37,899 nt of DNA from Methanobacterium sp. (GTDB lineage Archaea; Methanobacteriota; Methanobacteria; Methanobacteriales; Methanobacteriaceae): the NCBI GenBank assembly GCA_019084405.1, contig JAHRFX010000028.1, positions 1 to 37,899 on the forward strand, written 5' to 3'. The notes under the pieces were generated by a model. The model searched no databases, was not told where the DNA came from, and saw only the letters and a program-made list of their open reading frames with translations. Below, piece after piece: positions 24,327 through 32,892 of this stretch. Every line of letters begins with the position of its first letter. Position 1 is the stretch's first letter. A program made the position numbers and the translations under genes.

Positions 24327-25517
24327 TCAATCAGAACTTAAGAATCTCTCCCCGGTGAATTTTATGGCCGCCGCCCCTAAGGGTGCAGTAATTAAAATGG
24401 CCAGAACTGAAATGGCCAGGATAAGTTCTCCAGATAAAACTCCAGCCGCTAGGGGTAATGGCCCTATAGCTGCCTGTACCGTGGCTTTAGGAGTATAAGA
24501 AACCATACAGAATACTTTTTCTTTTAGGTTGAGTTTACTGCCCAGTAAGGATAGGTAAACCCCGCAACTACGGGCCAGAAGCCCACCAATGATAATAATT
24601 AAACCCAGCCATCCGGCCTGGAGTGAAAGAGAAAGGTCGACCTGGGCCCCAACCAGTACAAAGAGTATTATTTCGGCCAAAAGCCATATCCGGGCAAATT
24701 TCTGGGATAATTTGTAACCCAGATTAGGTTCCCGGTCCACCAGAACAAAGCCGATGATCATCACTCCCAGTAATCCTGCCACCGGTACGGTGCCCTTCAA
24801 GAGGTCCCCCAGCGATTTAAACAATATGGCTGCAGCCAGGATAAGGAATATTTTCTCGGTGGCATTTATTTTCCAGTAGTGGAAGAGTTTTAATAACCCA
24901 ATGCCAATTATAAATCCGCCTGCTGCTCCCAGTATCAGGGATAAGGGTATTCCCAGTATCTGGTAGGTTAAATCTATATTGGCCCCGGTGTATGCTCCTA
25001 GAAATACTGAAAAGAGAGTTATGGATACCACATCATCAACAGATGACCCGGCCAGAATCAGAGTGGGTATTCCCTTTGCGGTTCCTTTTTTTTGGGTGAT
25101 AAAGGACAGCATATGGGTAACGATAATAGCCGGGGAAGAAGCCGCCAGGATAAATCCCAGCATACCTGCTTCTAAAAAGGATAATCCCAGTAGTTGCTGG
25201 GATATGAAAATGATGGCCACCCCTTCAATAACACAGGGTATAAAACTCATTTTAAGGGCATGAGAACCAACCTTACGAATGGCTTCCCGGTGAAGGCCCA
25301 GACCCGCCCGTAAAAGAATAATTATCAGGGCGATGACCCTTATATCCTCTGATAGATTTAAAAATGATCCACTGATTAAATTTAGTCCGGAGGGCCCTAT
25401 CATTATTCCCAGTAATAGTAAGCCAAATAGGCCGGGAAATCCTATCTTGGAAAAAAATTGACTGGCGATGAGGCCCAGTAATATAATTAAAGCCAGAGTT
25501 AATGCTAATACTTCCAT
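24327..25517 (-). CDS. Cation/proton antiporter (CPA superfamily)
   Basis: This 396-residue membrane protein has about eleven to thirteen hydrophobic segments from the N-terminus (MEVLALTLALIILLGLIASQFF) to a short C-terminal tail. The Na+/H+ exchanger domain is seen in GLLLLGIMIGPSGLNLI, the unwound-helix region GLAGAxxSPAIIV-like LAASSPAIIVTHML, and the ion-binding SSVDDVVSITLF with an aspartate pair. The exchanged ion is probably Na+ or K+; the sequence alone does not decide. GGTGGAATA lies before the ATG. It is divergent from hef, with 194 bp between them. No regulatory TrkA-N domain is attached. Confidence 0.87.
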   Translation of the reverse strand: MEVLALTLALIILLGLIASQFFSKIGFPGLFGLLLLGIMIGPSGLNLISGSFLNLSEDIRVIALIIILLRAGLGLHREAIRKVGSHALKMSFIPCVIEGVAIIFISQQLLGLSFLEAGMLGFILAASSPAIIVTHMLSFITQKKGTAKGIPTLILAGSSVDDVVSITLFSVFLGAYTGANIDLTYQILGIPLSLILGAAGGFIIGIGLLKLFHYWKINATEKIFLILAAAILFKSLGDLLKGTVPVAGLLGVMIIGFVLVDREPNLGYKLSQKFARIWLLAEIILFVLVGAQVDLSLSLQAGWLGLIIIIGGLLARSCGVYLSLLGSKLNLKEKVFCMVSYTPKATVQAAIGPLPLAAGVLSGELILAISVLAILITAPLGAAAIKFTGERFLSSD

Positions 25518-25668
25518 TATTCCACCATTTAAACATTATTTTTGATTCCTGCATATTAATAAACTATGTTTTAAAAGGATACATTAAGTAGAGTCATCAT
25601 CTTTTAAAAAAAGCAGTTAGTGGTGGAACTCCATCACCAGGATAAGTAATCTAAAGTCTATTTTTTAC

Positions 25669-25678
25669 CATATATAAA
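25669..25678 (+). promoter_or_regulatory. hef promoter (nearly leaderless)
   Basis: CATATATAAA at 25669-25678 is a good TATA box 34-43 bases before the hef ATG. Start would be at about 25699-25704, leaving a leader of only about 10 bases without a ribosome site. The divergent gap 25518-25711 also contains a small repeat TGGTG-N9-CACCA at 25621-25639. Confidence 0.5.
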
Positions 25679-25711
25679 TCATTATATGTTCTCGTTTTAA
25701 ATATAATTCTC

Positions 25712-27991
25712 ATGGGAAAATACATTGCACATCCACTGATTAAACCAGATAAAATTGAGTCCCGGCTTTATCAACAACTACTAGCTGCAGATGTTTTAAA
25801 AAAGGGTAATTCCATGATAGTGGCACCTACTGCTTTAGGAAAAACGATTGTAGCAGCATTAGTAGCAGCTGACAGGTTGAATAGATATAAAGGGTCCCGG
25901 GTACTGGTATTAGCCCCCAGTAAACCACTGGTAATCCAGCATGAGGAGAGTTTTCGGGATTTTCTAACTGTTAGCTCCACCTCCCTAACCGGGGCCATAA
26001 AAACAGATGATAGAAAAAAAAGGTGGGAAGAGTCGCAGGTTATATGTGCCACCCCCCAGACGGTTGAATCAGACCTGCTTAATAGTCGCTATACTCTAAA
26101 AGATGTTTCCCTTCTGGTATTTGATGAGTGCCACCGGGGAGTGGGATCCTATGCCTATGTTTATCTGGCGGGGCGTTATTTACAGGAAGCTAAAAATCCC
26201 CTTATAGTGGGGTTGACTGCTTCTCCAGGATCAGATAAGGATAAAATAAAGGCGGTTTGTGATAATTTATTTATTCAGGAAGTAATGATTAAAGGGGAAA
26301 AAGATCTAGATGTTAGTCCTTATTTTAATCCGGTGAAAATAGAATGGGTCGGGGTGAAAATGGGTGAGGAAATGGAAAAAATTAAAATCCACCTGGATAA
26401 GGCCCTTAAACACCGTTTAAAAATGCTTAAGAGCATGGAAGTAATTCCCACCATTTCCGTTAGTAAAAAAGATCTACTACGTGCCCGAAATAAAGTACAA
26501 AATCGTATTGCCCGTAGTACCACTCCTCCTAAAGAATGTTATAAAGCAATTTCACTTTTAGCTGCATCTTTTAATGTGCAGCATGCCCAGGAACTTTTAG
26601 AAACCCAGGGCATTAAAACCCTGCATGAGTACTTTAAACGATTAAAGAAAAAGAATACTAAAGCGGCCCGGGGTTTAATGGTAGATGCTGATTTTGGGCC
26701 CTCTGTTACTTTAACCCGTAAAGCATTAGAAAATGGTGTGGAACATCCTAAATTAGATAAATTAATTCAAATTCTAAGTAAAGAACTAAAAAATGAGGGA
26801 GCTAGAGTAATAGTATTCACTCAGTATCGAGATACTCTGGAATTGATTCATAAGAGTTGTTTAAAAGAAGGTATAAATGCGGTTAAATTTTTCGGCCAGG
26901 GAAAGCGTAATGGGGAAAAAGGACTGACCCAAAAAAAACAAAAAGAAATTATAAAGGGTTTTCGTAAGGGAGTATATGATGTTTTATTGTCCACCAGTGT
27001 GGCAGAAGAAGGTATTGATATCCCTGCAGTGGATCTGGTGGTGATGTATGAGCCAGTGCCTTCTGAAATAAGAATGATCCAGCGTAGAGGCCGTACCGGG
27101 CGAAAAGAAAGCGGGCGTATGATGGTACTCATAACTGAAAAAACTAGAGATGAAGCTTATTACTGGTCCAGTGTGCATAAAGAACGTAAAATGCAGGAAG
27201 AACTTGGTAAAACATCTTTAAATAATCTGGAATTGGATAAAGGGAATCTGGTGGAAATAGATAAAGATTCCACCTTGAATTCTTTTAAGGAAAATTCAAA
27301 CCAAAGCAAAAAGCAAGACCGGCCCTTAATCTATGCTGACTCCCGGGAAATCAATTCCAGGGTACTCCGTGAACTGGATAAATTGGATGTTCAGGTAAAA
27401 ATAAAGCCCCTGGCAGTGGCTGATTACCAGATAAGTGAAGAAGTAGCCATTGAAAGAAAAACAGCTTCGGATTTTGTTAGTTCTATTAAAGATAAAAGAT
27501 TGAATAAACAGTCAAAAGAGATGGTGGAAGAATTCAAAAAGCCCCTTTTAATTTTAGAGGGGGATAATCTTTATTCCGGATTTATAAATCCCAATGCGGT
27601 GAGGGGAGCTCTATCAGCTGTGGCCCTGGACTTTGGAATTCCCATAATACCCACCCGTTCCCCAGGGGATACTGCAGCCCTGATACGCAGGATTGCTATA
27701 AGAGAACAGATGCATAATCGACCAGAAATTCAGGTTAGAACCGATAAAAAACCATTAACTTTATTGGAGCAGCAGCTCTATGTGGTGGAATCCTTGCCTG
27801 GTATTGGGCCGGTTAATGCCCGGAAATTAATGGAAGAGTTTGGTTCAGTAAAAGAAATCTTCAATGCCTCCCCCGAAGATTTACAAAGGGTGGATGGGAT
27901 TGGTAAACAAATCGCCAGAAACATTAAAAAAGTGGTGGATACCAGTTTTAAAAAAATAAATAAAGACCCGAAACAAAGTCTTATTAAATAA
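25712..27991 (+). CDS. hef: Hef: fork-structure helicase-nuclease (FANCM/XPF family)
   Basis: Hef remodels and cleaves stalled or branched replication forks. The SF2 helicase part has Walker A APTALGKT (38-45), DECH (138-141), and motif VI QRRGRTGRKESGRM. After an acidic linker near 520-545, the XPF-type nuclease carries the ERKxxxD motif at 581-587 (ERKTASD). Tandem helix-hairpin-helix motifs follow (about 690-750: LPGIGPVNARKLMEEFG, VDGIGKQIARNIKK). All catalytic residues are intact and the length of 759 is normal. No clear ribosome site precedes the ATG. The trmI gene starts 49 bases after its stop. Confidence 0.96.
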   Translation: MGKYIAHPLIKPDKIESRLYQQLLAADVLKKGNSMIVAPTALGKTIVAALVAADRLNRYKGSRVLVLAPSKPLVIQHEESFRDFLTVSSTSLTGAIKTDDRKKRWEESQVICATPQTVESDLLNSRYTLKDVSLLVFDECHRGVGSYAYVYLAGRYLQEAKNPLIVGLTASPGSDKDKIKAVCDNLFIQEVMIKGEKDLDVSPYFNPVKIEWVGVKMGEEMEKIKIHLDKALKHRLKMLKSMEVIPTISVSKKDLLRARNKVQNRIARSTTPPKECYKAISLLAASFNVQHAQELLETQGIKTLHEYFKRLKKKNTKAARGLMVDADFGPSVTLTRKALENGVEHPKLDKLIQILSKELKNEGARVIVFTQYRDTLELIHKSCLKEGINAVKFFGQGKRNGEKGLTQKKQKEIIKGFRKGVYDVLLSTSVAEEGIDIPAVDLVVMYEPVPSEIRMIQRRGRTGRKESGRMMVLITEKTRDEAYYWSSVHKERKMQEELGKTSLNNLELDKGNLVEIDKDSTLNSFKENSNQSKKQDRPLIYADSREINSRVLRELDKLDVQVKIKPLAVADYQISEEVAIERKTASDFVSSIKDKRLNKQSKEMVEEFKKPLLILEGDNLYSGFINPNAVRGALSAVALDFGIPIIPTRSPGDTAALIRRIAIREQMHNRPEIQVRTDKKPLTLLEQQLYVVESLPGIGPVNARKLMEEFGSVKEIFNASPEDLQRVDGIGKQIARNIKKVVDTSFKKINKDPKQSLIK

Positions 27992-28040
27992 AAACCTTAA
28001 TTTTACGTATATGCTATTAAATTTTATCAGGTGATCAAAT

Positions 28041-28772
28041 TTGAGAATTTTAATTGATGAGAGAGGTAAAAAATACCTTGTTAATGAAGAAAAAGATTTC
28101 CAGAGCGACCTGGGGATCATAAAAAAAGAAGCCCTGGAAGAGGCTCAAGCAGGTGATACCCTGCTTAGTCATCTTTCCCGTGAATTTAAGGTAATTAAAT
28201 CTAACGTAAATGATTTTATAGAGCTCATGGAAAGGAGATGTTCTATTTTGCTTCCCAAGGACATTGGGATAGTTATTTCCTACACTGGTCTGGGTTGCGG
28301 TGATAGGGTGGTGGATGCCGGTACCGGGGCAGGGGCTATAGCCTTACATTTTGCCAATGTGGTGGGTGAAAAAGGGAAGGTTTACTCCTATGAAATAAGG
28401 GAAGATTTCTCCATAATTGCCCAAAAAAATCTGAATCAATTCGGGATAAAAAATATTGAACTGAAAAATCAGGATGTAAAAGAAGGAATTACAGAGCATG
28501 ATGTGGATTTAATATTTTTTGATCTACCTAAACCATGGGAAGCTGTTGATATAGCATTTGAAGCTTTAAAAACAGGAGGATGGTTAGCGGTTTATGCTCC
28601 TTATATAGAACAGGTCCAGATTCTAAAGAAAATATGCAAAAATGCTGGTTTTGAAGATTTTAATAGCTTAGAATGTATATTAAGAGAAATTGAAGTTAAA
28701 AATAAGGGTACCCGACCTAAAACAAGGATGGTGGGACATACAGGTTATCTGGTGTTTTCCCGTAAATTATAA
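28041..28772 (+). CDS. trmI: tRNA (adenine-N1)-methyltransferase, TrmI family
   Basis: This SAM-dependent enzyme methylates N1 of adenine at tRNA position 58, and in archaea often also 57. The 243 residues comprise a short N-terminal beta domain (MRILIDERGKKYLVNEEKDFQS) and a Rossmann methyltransferase with SAM motif VVDAGTGAGAIALHFA (D92) and catalytic region DLIFFDLPKPWEAV. Translation begins at TTG 28041, supported by AGGTGATC at 28029-28036 ending four bases before it. It probably shares the hef transcript. Confidence 0.92.
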   Translation: MRILIDERGKKYLVNEEKDFQSDLGIIKKEALEEAQAGDTLLSHLSREFKVIKSNVNDFIELMERRCSILLPKDIGIVISYTGLGCGDRVVDAGTGAGAIALHFANVVGEKGKVYSYEIREDFSIIAQKNLNQFGIKNIELKNQDVKEGITEHDVDLIFFDLPKPWEAVDIAFEALKTGGWLAVYAPYIEQVQILKKICKNAGFEDFNSLECILREIEVKNKGTRPKTRMVGHTGYLVFSRKL

Positions 28773-28862
28773 ATTAATATATGATTTAAGCAGATTTAAT
28801 TAAGGGTATAGTTAAAAAGTAAATCAGAAATTATTAAATGTTAATCTTTAGGGAGTCTAATA

Positions 28863-29783
28863 ATGTCTTTTCCTCTAAAAAATATTATTTCTATTAAAGA
28901 TTTTTCAAAAAGGGATATAAATGAAATTCTTAAATCTGCTGAAGGTTTAGAAGCAGTGGCCAGATCAAAAGAAGAATCAAATAGTCTTACTGGAAAAATA
29001 TTGGGGATGATGTTTTATGAACCCTCCACCCGAACCAGATTATCCTTTGAAACAGCCATGAAACGATTAAATGGGGGTGTAATTGGTTTTGCTGAAACTG
29101 GTGCCAGTTCAGTAACCAAAGGTGAAAATTTAGCTGATACTGCTCGAATGGTTGCTGAATATGCTGATGCCCTGGTAATAAGGCATGATCTGGAGGGTGC
29201 GGCCCGTTATGTATCAGATATAGTGGATGTTCCGGTGATTAATGCTGGTGACGGTGCCGGGCAACACCCCACCCAGACCCTGCTGGACCTCTATACCATG
29301 CAGAGGATACTGGGGAAAATAAAAGGATTGAAAGTGGCTTTAATAGGTGATTTAAAATATGGAAGAACAGTTCATTCTTTATCATATGCCCTAGGCATGT
29401 ATGGGGTTAAAATGAGTTTTGTATCTCCAGATGAGCTGAAAATGCCCCGTGGTATTGTACATGATTTAAATCAAAATAATGTGGTGGCCCAGGAAACTTC
29501 AGATATTCATGAAGTTCTGGATGAAGTGGATGTGTTATATGTTACCCGAATCCAGAAAGAGCGTTTCCCTGATCCAGAGGAATATTCCCGGATTAAAGGT
29601 GCCTATCGAATTGATTGCAACTTAATTAAAGGAAAAGATTTAATTGTAATGCATCCTCTTCCTAAAATGGATGAAATTGCCCATGAAGTGGACCATACAC
29701 CCTATGGAAAATACTTTGAACAGGCTTTTTATGGAGTGCCTGTGAGAATGGCGATTTTAGAGTCACTGATTAAATCATTTTAA
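28863..29783 (+). CDS. pyrB: Aspartate carbamoyltransferase catalytic subunit
   Basis: The enzyme joins carbamoyl phosphate and aspartate in the first committed step of pyrimidine synthesis. The carbamoyl-phosphate loop PSTRTRLSFE begins at about 54, followed by GENLADTARMVAEYADALVIRH, HPTQTLLDLYT at about 137, and HPLPKMDEI at about 262. The 306 residues are a full-length catalytic chain. The regulatory PyrI subunit is not in this window. GGGAG lies about ten bases before the ATG at 28863. The gene converges on cdc6. Confidence 0.96.
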   Translation: MSFPLKNIISIKDFSKRDINEILKSAEGLEAVARSKEESNSLTGKILGMMFYEPSTRTRLSFETAMKRLNGGVIGFAETGASSVTKGENLADTARMVAEYADALVIRHDLEGAARYVSDIVDVPVINAGDGAGQHPTQTLLDLYTMQRILGKIKGLKVALIGDLKYGRTVHSLSYALGMYGVKMSFVSPDELKMPRGIVHDLNQNNVVAQETSDIHEVLDEVDVLYVTRIQKERFPDPEEYSRIKGAYRIDCNLIKGKDLIVMHPLPKMDEIAHEVDHTPYGKYFEQAFYGVPVRMAILESLIKSF

Positions 29784-29840
29784 TTTTAAAAAAAAATAGA
29801 GAATAAATTATTATAAAATAATGCTTCTAAAAAAAAGTAG

Positions 29841-30989
29841 TTACATACCCCAGATTGCATCTTCCAGGACTATGGTATCACACTGGAGGTCAATGATATT
29901 GGTCCTTCCCTTGGCCCTGCCCCTGGAAACTGTGTTAGTGGATATAAGTCCCAGCATTTCCAGTTCATTTATGAAATCAAATATTCTACGGTAAGAAACA
30001 CTATCTCCCCTTGAAACATCTTTATATACTTCAAAAAGCCTGCCTGATGTGATTTCTTCTTTACGTTTGGTGAGATATAATATGGACTCCAGCACCCGCT
30101 GTTGCTGACTGGGTAAGGTCATGATTATATCAGTTATTTTATTATGTTCAATGTAATCCTTAGCTTCCCGGACATAGTCCCCCTGTACAATATCTGATTC
30201 TTTCTCATCAGAGAGTTCTCCTGATGTTCTTAAAAGATCCAGAGCATAACGAGCATCGCCTTCTTCTTTTGCTGCTAAAGCAGCACATAAGGGTATGACG
30301 TCATCACCTAAAGCTTCTTCTTTAAATGACAATTTAGAACGATCTTCCAGTATGTCCACCAGTTGTTGAGCACCATACGGAGGAAATACAATTTCCCGGT
30401 CCCTCAGACTACTTCTAACCCGGGGTTTTATAAATTTTTTAAAGTCCACATAGTTACTTATAGATAAAATAGAAACATTATCAGTCCGGGTTAAAGTGTA
30501 AAGTAGCCCATCACCATCATTTCTAAGAAGTATGTCTATTTCATCCAGGACCACCAGTAAAATAAGATCTTTTCCAAATGCATTTTTTTTAAACATGTTC
30601 CGGAAAGTATTGATAACTTCTGCTTTAGTCCATCCTCTGTAGGGAACATCTCTTCCCATCTGCTGACATAAACGGGCAATTACCTGGTATTCTGTGGTAT
30701 AATCAGTGCAACGTATATACTCTGTTCTAATATTCAAATCATTATTTTTAGCTGCTTCTTTAAGTTGCTTCATGGCAAATTTTGCCACTGCTGTTTTCCC
30801 GGTTCCGGTTTTACCATAAATAGTGATATCTGGAGGGGTTACACTATTCAAAGCCTCAATCCAGTACTTGGCAATTGATTTAATTTGTTCTTCCCGATGG
30901 GGTAGATTATCAGGTAGAAACCTGTGATCTAAAAATTGTTTATCAGCAAAAACCGTCTTTTTATCTCCTAACTCTTCAAATATATTCAT
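29841..30989 (-). CDS. cdc6: Orc1/Cdc6 replication initiator
   Basis: This initiator binds the adjacent origin and loads the MCM helicase. The AAA+ domain has Walker A GKTGTGKT (59-66), Walker B VVLDEID (D149, E150) and sensor 1 asparagine near 179 (ISNYVDF). The C-terminal winged helix (about 295-370) contains QQRVLESILYLTKR and SYRRIFDFINELEMLGLIS. The 382 residues are full length. It is transcribed away from the origin, whose first box lies 240 bp upstream of its start. A TATA box and an operator-like repeat (31027-31076) sit between. GAGTGG precedes the ATG. Confidence 0.96.
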   Translation of the reverse strand: MNIFEELGDKKTVFADKQFLDHRFLPDNLPHREEQIKSIAKYWIEALNSVTPPDITIYGKTGTGKTAVAKFAMKQLKEAAKNNDLNIRTEYIRCTDYTTEYQVIARLCQQMGRDVPYRGWTKAEVINTFRNMFKKNAFGKDLILLVVLDEIDILLRNDGDGLLYTLTRTDNVSILSISNYVDFKKFIKPRVRSSLRDREIVFPPYGAQQLVDILEDRSKLSFKEEALGDDVIPLCAALAAKEEGDARYALDLLRTSGELSDEKESDIVQGDYVREAKDYIEHNKITDIIMTLPSQQQRVLESILYLTKRKEEITSGRLFEVYKDVSRGDSVSYRRIFDFINELEMLGLISTNTVSRGRAKGRTNIIDLQCDTIVLEDAIWGM

Positions 30990-31026
30990 ACGACCACTCT
31001 AAATCAATTAATTAACTAACAAAAGA

Positions 31027-31076
31027 ACAATAGAACCCCCGAACTATTGTCACAAAAACTGAAATAATATTATAAA
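31027..31076 (-). promoter_or_regulatory. cdc6 promoter with inverted repeat at the start site
   Basis: On the minus strand a TATA element lies at about 31067-31076, which places the start near 31045. The perfect repeat ACAATAG (31027-31033) and CTATTGT (31044-31050), separated by ten bases with a C5/G5 run, covers that start. It could be an operator, for instance for self-regulation by Cdc6, or a leader hairpin. It does not match the origin boxes. Confidence 0.4.
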
Positions 31077-31229
31077 TTATTTAAATAATTAAAAAATATC
31101 TTCAACTAGGTTAAGATATCAATTGAAACATTTTCTTCCTTCTTTTAGAAATAAAAATTCATAATAAATAATTATTTCTAATGTAAAAATCCTATTTAAC
31201 CTATTGCATAATTACAATATAAAGGTATG

Positions 31230-31686
31230 TTTCAAGTGTAAAAACATTATATGATCTATCAAATAAAACTTTTTATTATTTTTTCAGTAAGTTGATATTA
31301 ATCATAGAAAAAGGGGACATGTATTTCAAGTGTAAACAAAAAAAAATACCTGTTTTAAATTAAAGATAGAGACATCAATTTCAAGTGTAAATAAAAAAAT
31401 CAGTGGTTTTTTAAAAAAAAAGATAGAGACCCCTATTTCCACTGTAAATAAAGAAAATTTAAGGGGAAAATGATGAGAGAGAGGTGAATTTCCACTGTAA
31501 ATAAAAAATATATATAAAGCGAATTTAAGACATACATTTCCACTGTAAAAAAATCTTTTTAATCATTTAATATTTTAAAAAATATTTAAAATAGATTTAA
31601 TTTAAAATCTAAGATTTTTTAAAGCTTTAAATTAATTAATAAAATATTATTTTTTAATAGTATTTAATATACATTGCCAGTGTAAA
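31230..31686 (+). repeat. Left array of seven origin recognition boxes
   Basis: Boxes in plus orientation: TTTCAAGTGTAAA at 31230-31242, 31324-31336 and 31379-31391; TTTCCACTGTAAA at 31436-31448, 31489-31501 and 31537-31549; and the TTGCCAGTGTAAA type at 31674-31686. Five of them start 48-57 bp apart. G-rich flanks (for example AGATAGAGAC, GAGAGAGGTG) precede several. The sequence agrees with the mini-ORB known from Methanothermobacter. Confidence 0.9.
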
Positions 31687-31827
31687 GATACTTACTAAAT
31701 ATTAGATCAGAAAAATATATAGTTTAGTATTAATACAATCCATCAAATTTAAAAATAAATACATTGTTTAATTAATATTAAAATTATATGAAAAAAAGTT
31801 ATAATAAAAATTTTTTTTAGATAATTT

Positions 31828-32210
31828 TTTACACTTGCAACCTATGTCTTTTTTTAGCCTATAATATTTTTTTTACACTTGCAATGCATCTCTTTATTAA
31901 TTTCATCATTCATTTTCGTATCTTACACTTGAAATTTACCTCTCTCTTCTAACTTATTTTATTGCAAAAAATATTTTTACACTTGAAACTTACCTCTCTC
32001 TTAAATATTTAATTTTCAGGTGAAAATTTTATATAAAGTCATCATTTTTTTATAAAATAACTTATAAATCTTTAATTCATGTATTCAGCACTAAATTGAA
32101 CCTTAAAACGGTTTTCATGAATTAATAAAACTTATTTTTAAATTATTTTACACTTGAAACTTACCTCTCTTTAGAATTTTGCAGTGGTAAAAAATTAGTT
32201 ACACTGGCAA
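31828..32210 (-). repeat. Right array of six origin recognition boxes
   Basis: Boxes in minus orientation (plus-strand sequence given): TTTACACTTGCAA at 31828-31840 and 31872-31884; CTTACACTTGAAA at 31922-31934; TTTACACTTGAAA at 31976-31988 and 32147-32159; GTTACACTGGCAA at 32198-32210. Three carry the flank (A/T)TTACCTCTCT directly after the box (minus-strand AGAGAGGTAA). Starts are 44, 50, 54, 171 and 51 bp apart. A further degenerate candidate at 32179-32191 is too weak to count. Confidence 0.9.
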
Positions 32211-32304
32211 TGACTTTCTTACTAAAATAAATATGCCGGGAATACAAGGTTTTAATTAAAAAGTAATAGTTAAAAATAAAAAAAATAGGTTATTTAATAT
32301 TAAT

Positions 32305-32799
32305 TTAAACAAACATACTGTCTGATGGTTGGGATTTACCAGAGGCATTACTTTCTGCAGATCCAAAACTCTCCTGGATTTTCCATAGTCCCTGTAATTT
32401 TGCCCTGAAAACTTTTTTTATAACCAGTATCAACCTATCTTTGGTTAAACCATCTTCATAAATTTGATCACTTATAACGTAGCTTTGTAATACATTATCT
32501 GGATGCTGAAGCTGGAAATCCACCAAGAAATTATTTAAAGAGAATCTAAAATCCCAGATGAATTTTTCTTTTTCTTTATTATTCAAATTCTGAATTTGGG
32601 AGGTATGTTCTGGACTTACATTAGTAGCACATCCAATTACCACCATGTCTTCTTTCCCCTTGGGCTGAATGACATCTATTACATGTCCCTCAGGGTAATT
32701 GACAATAAAATGAAAATTAGAATTTTCATCAGGTATTTTTTTCTTAAAAAAACCTTCATCAGCCAGCCATTTTAAAATTGTATTTTCCATATTTGACAT
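32305..32799 (-). CDS. DUF2299 family protein next to the origin
   Basis: I recognise this as the uncharacterised DUF2299 family; no function is known. The product is 164 residues, soluble, with no membrane segment. An N-terminal helix (ENTILKWLADEGFFKKKI) leads into a mixed alpha/beta region (FHFIVNYPEGHVIDVIQPKGKEDMVVIGCATNVSPEH), then helices (EKEKFIWDFRFSLNNFLVDFQLQ) and a serine-rich tail (GSAESNASGKSQPSDSMFV). The fold pattern recalls small chaperone-like or type III secretion-chaperone-like proteins, but that is only an impression. GGTGAG lies just before the ATG at 32799. Its position directly beside the origin could be informative or accidental. Confidence 0.75.
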   Translation of the reverse strand: MSNMENTILKWLADEGFFKKKIPDENSNFHFIVNYPEGHVIDVIQPKGKEDMVVIGCATNVSPEHTSQIQNLNNKEKEKFIWDFRFSLNNFLVDFQLQHPDNVLQSYVISDQIYEDGLTKDRLILVIKKVFRAKLQGLWKIQESFGSAESNASGKSQPSDSMFV

Positions 32800-32892
32800 T
32801 CACTCACCACATCCTGATTATTAATATTTCTATCTCCACTCATATACATTTAAGCATAGCCTTAATAAGGTACTGCCCTCTAAAAATTGTGT

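Larger units (their letters stand above)
31230..32210. other. Chromosomal replication origin (oriC)
   Basis: This is a 1.3-kb intergenic region (30990-32304) next to cdc6 with thirteen origin recognition boxes in two convergent arrays. They flank a very AT-rich core at 31550-31827, the likely unwinding site. The boxes on each side point toward the core, as in characterised archaeal origins where Cdc6 loads in defined orientation. From box 13 to the DUF2299 gene (32211-32304) I see nothing further. The assignment rests on box identity, layout and the adjacent initiator gene. Confidence 0.92.

Noticed and set aside
32179..32191. TTGCAGTGGTAAA as a fourteenth origin box in the right array
   Set aside because: It differs from the consensus at four central positions and has the opposite orientation to its neighbours.
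31230..32210. Regularly spaced short repeats, considered as a CRISPR array
   Set aside because: The repeats are 13 bp, in two opposing orientations, with AT-rich, uneven gaps and no cas genes. They match origin boxes beside cdc6.
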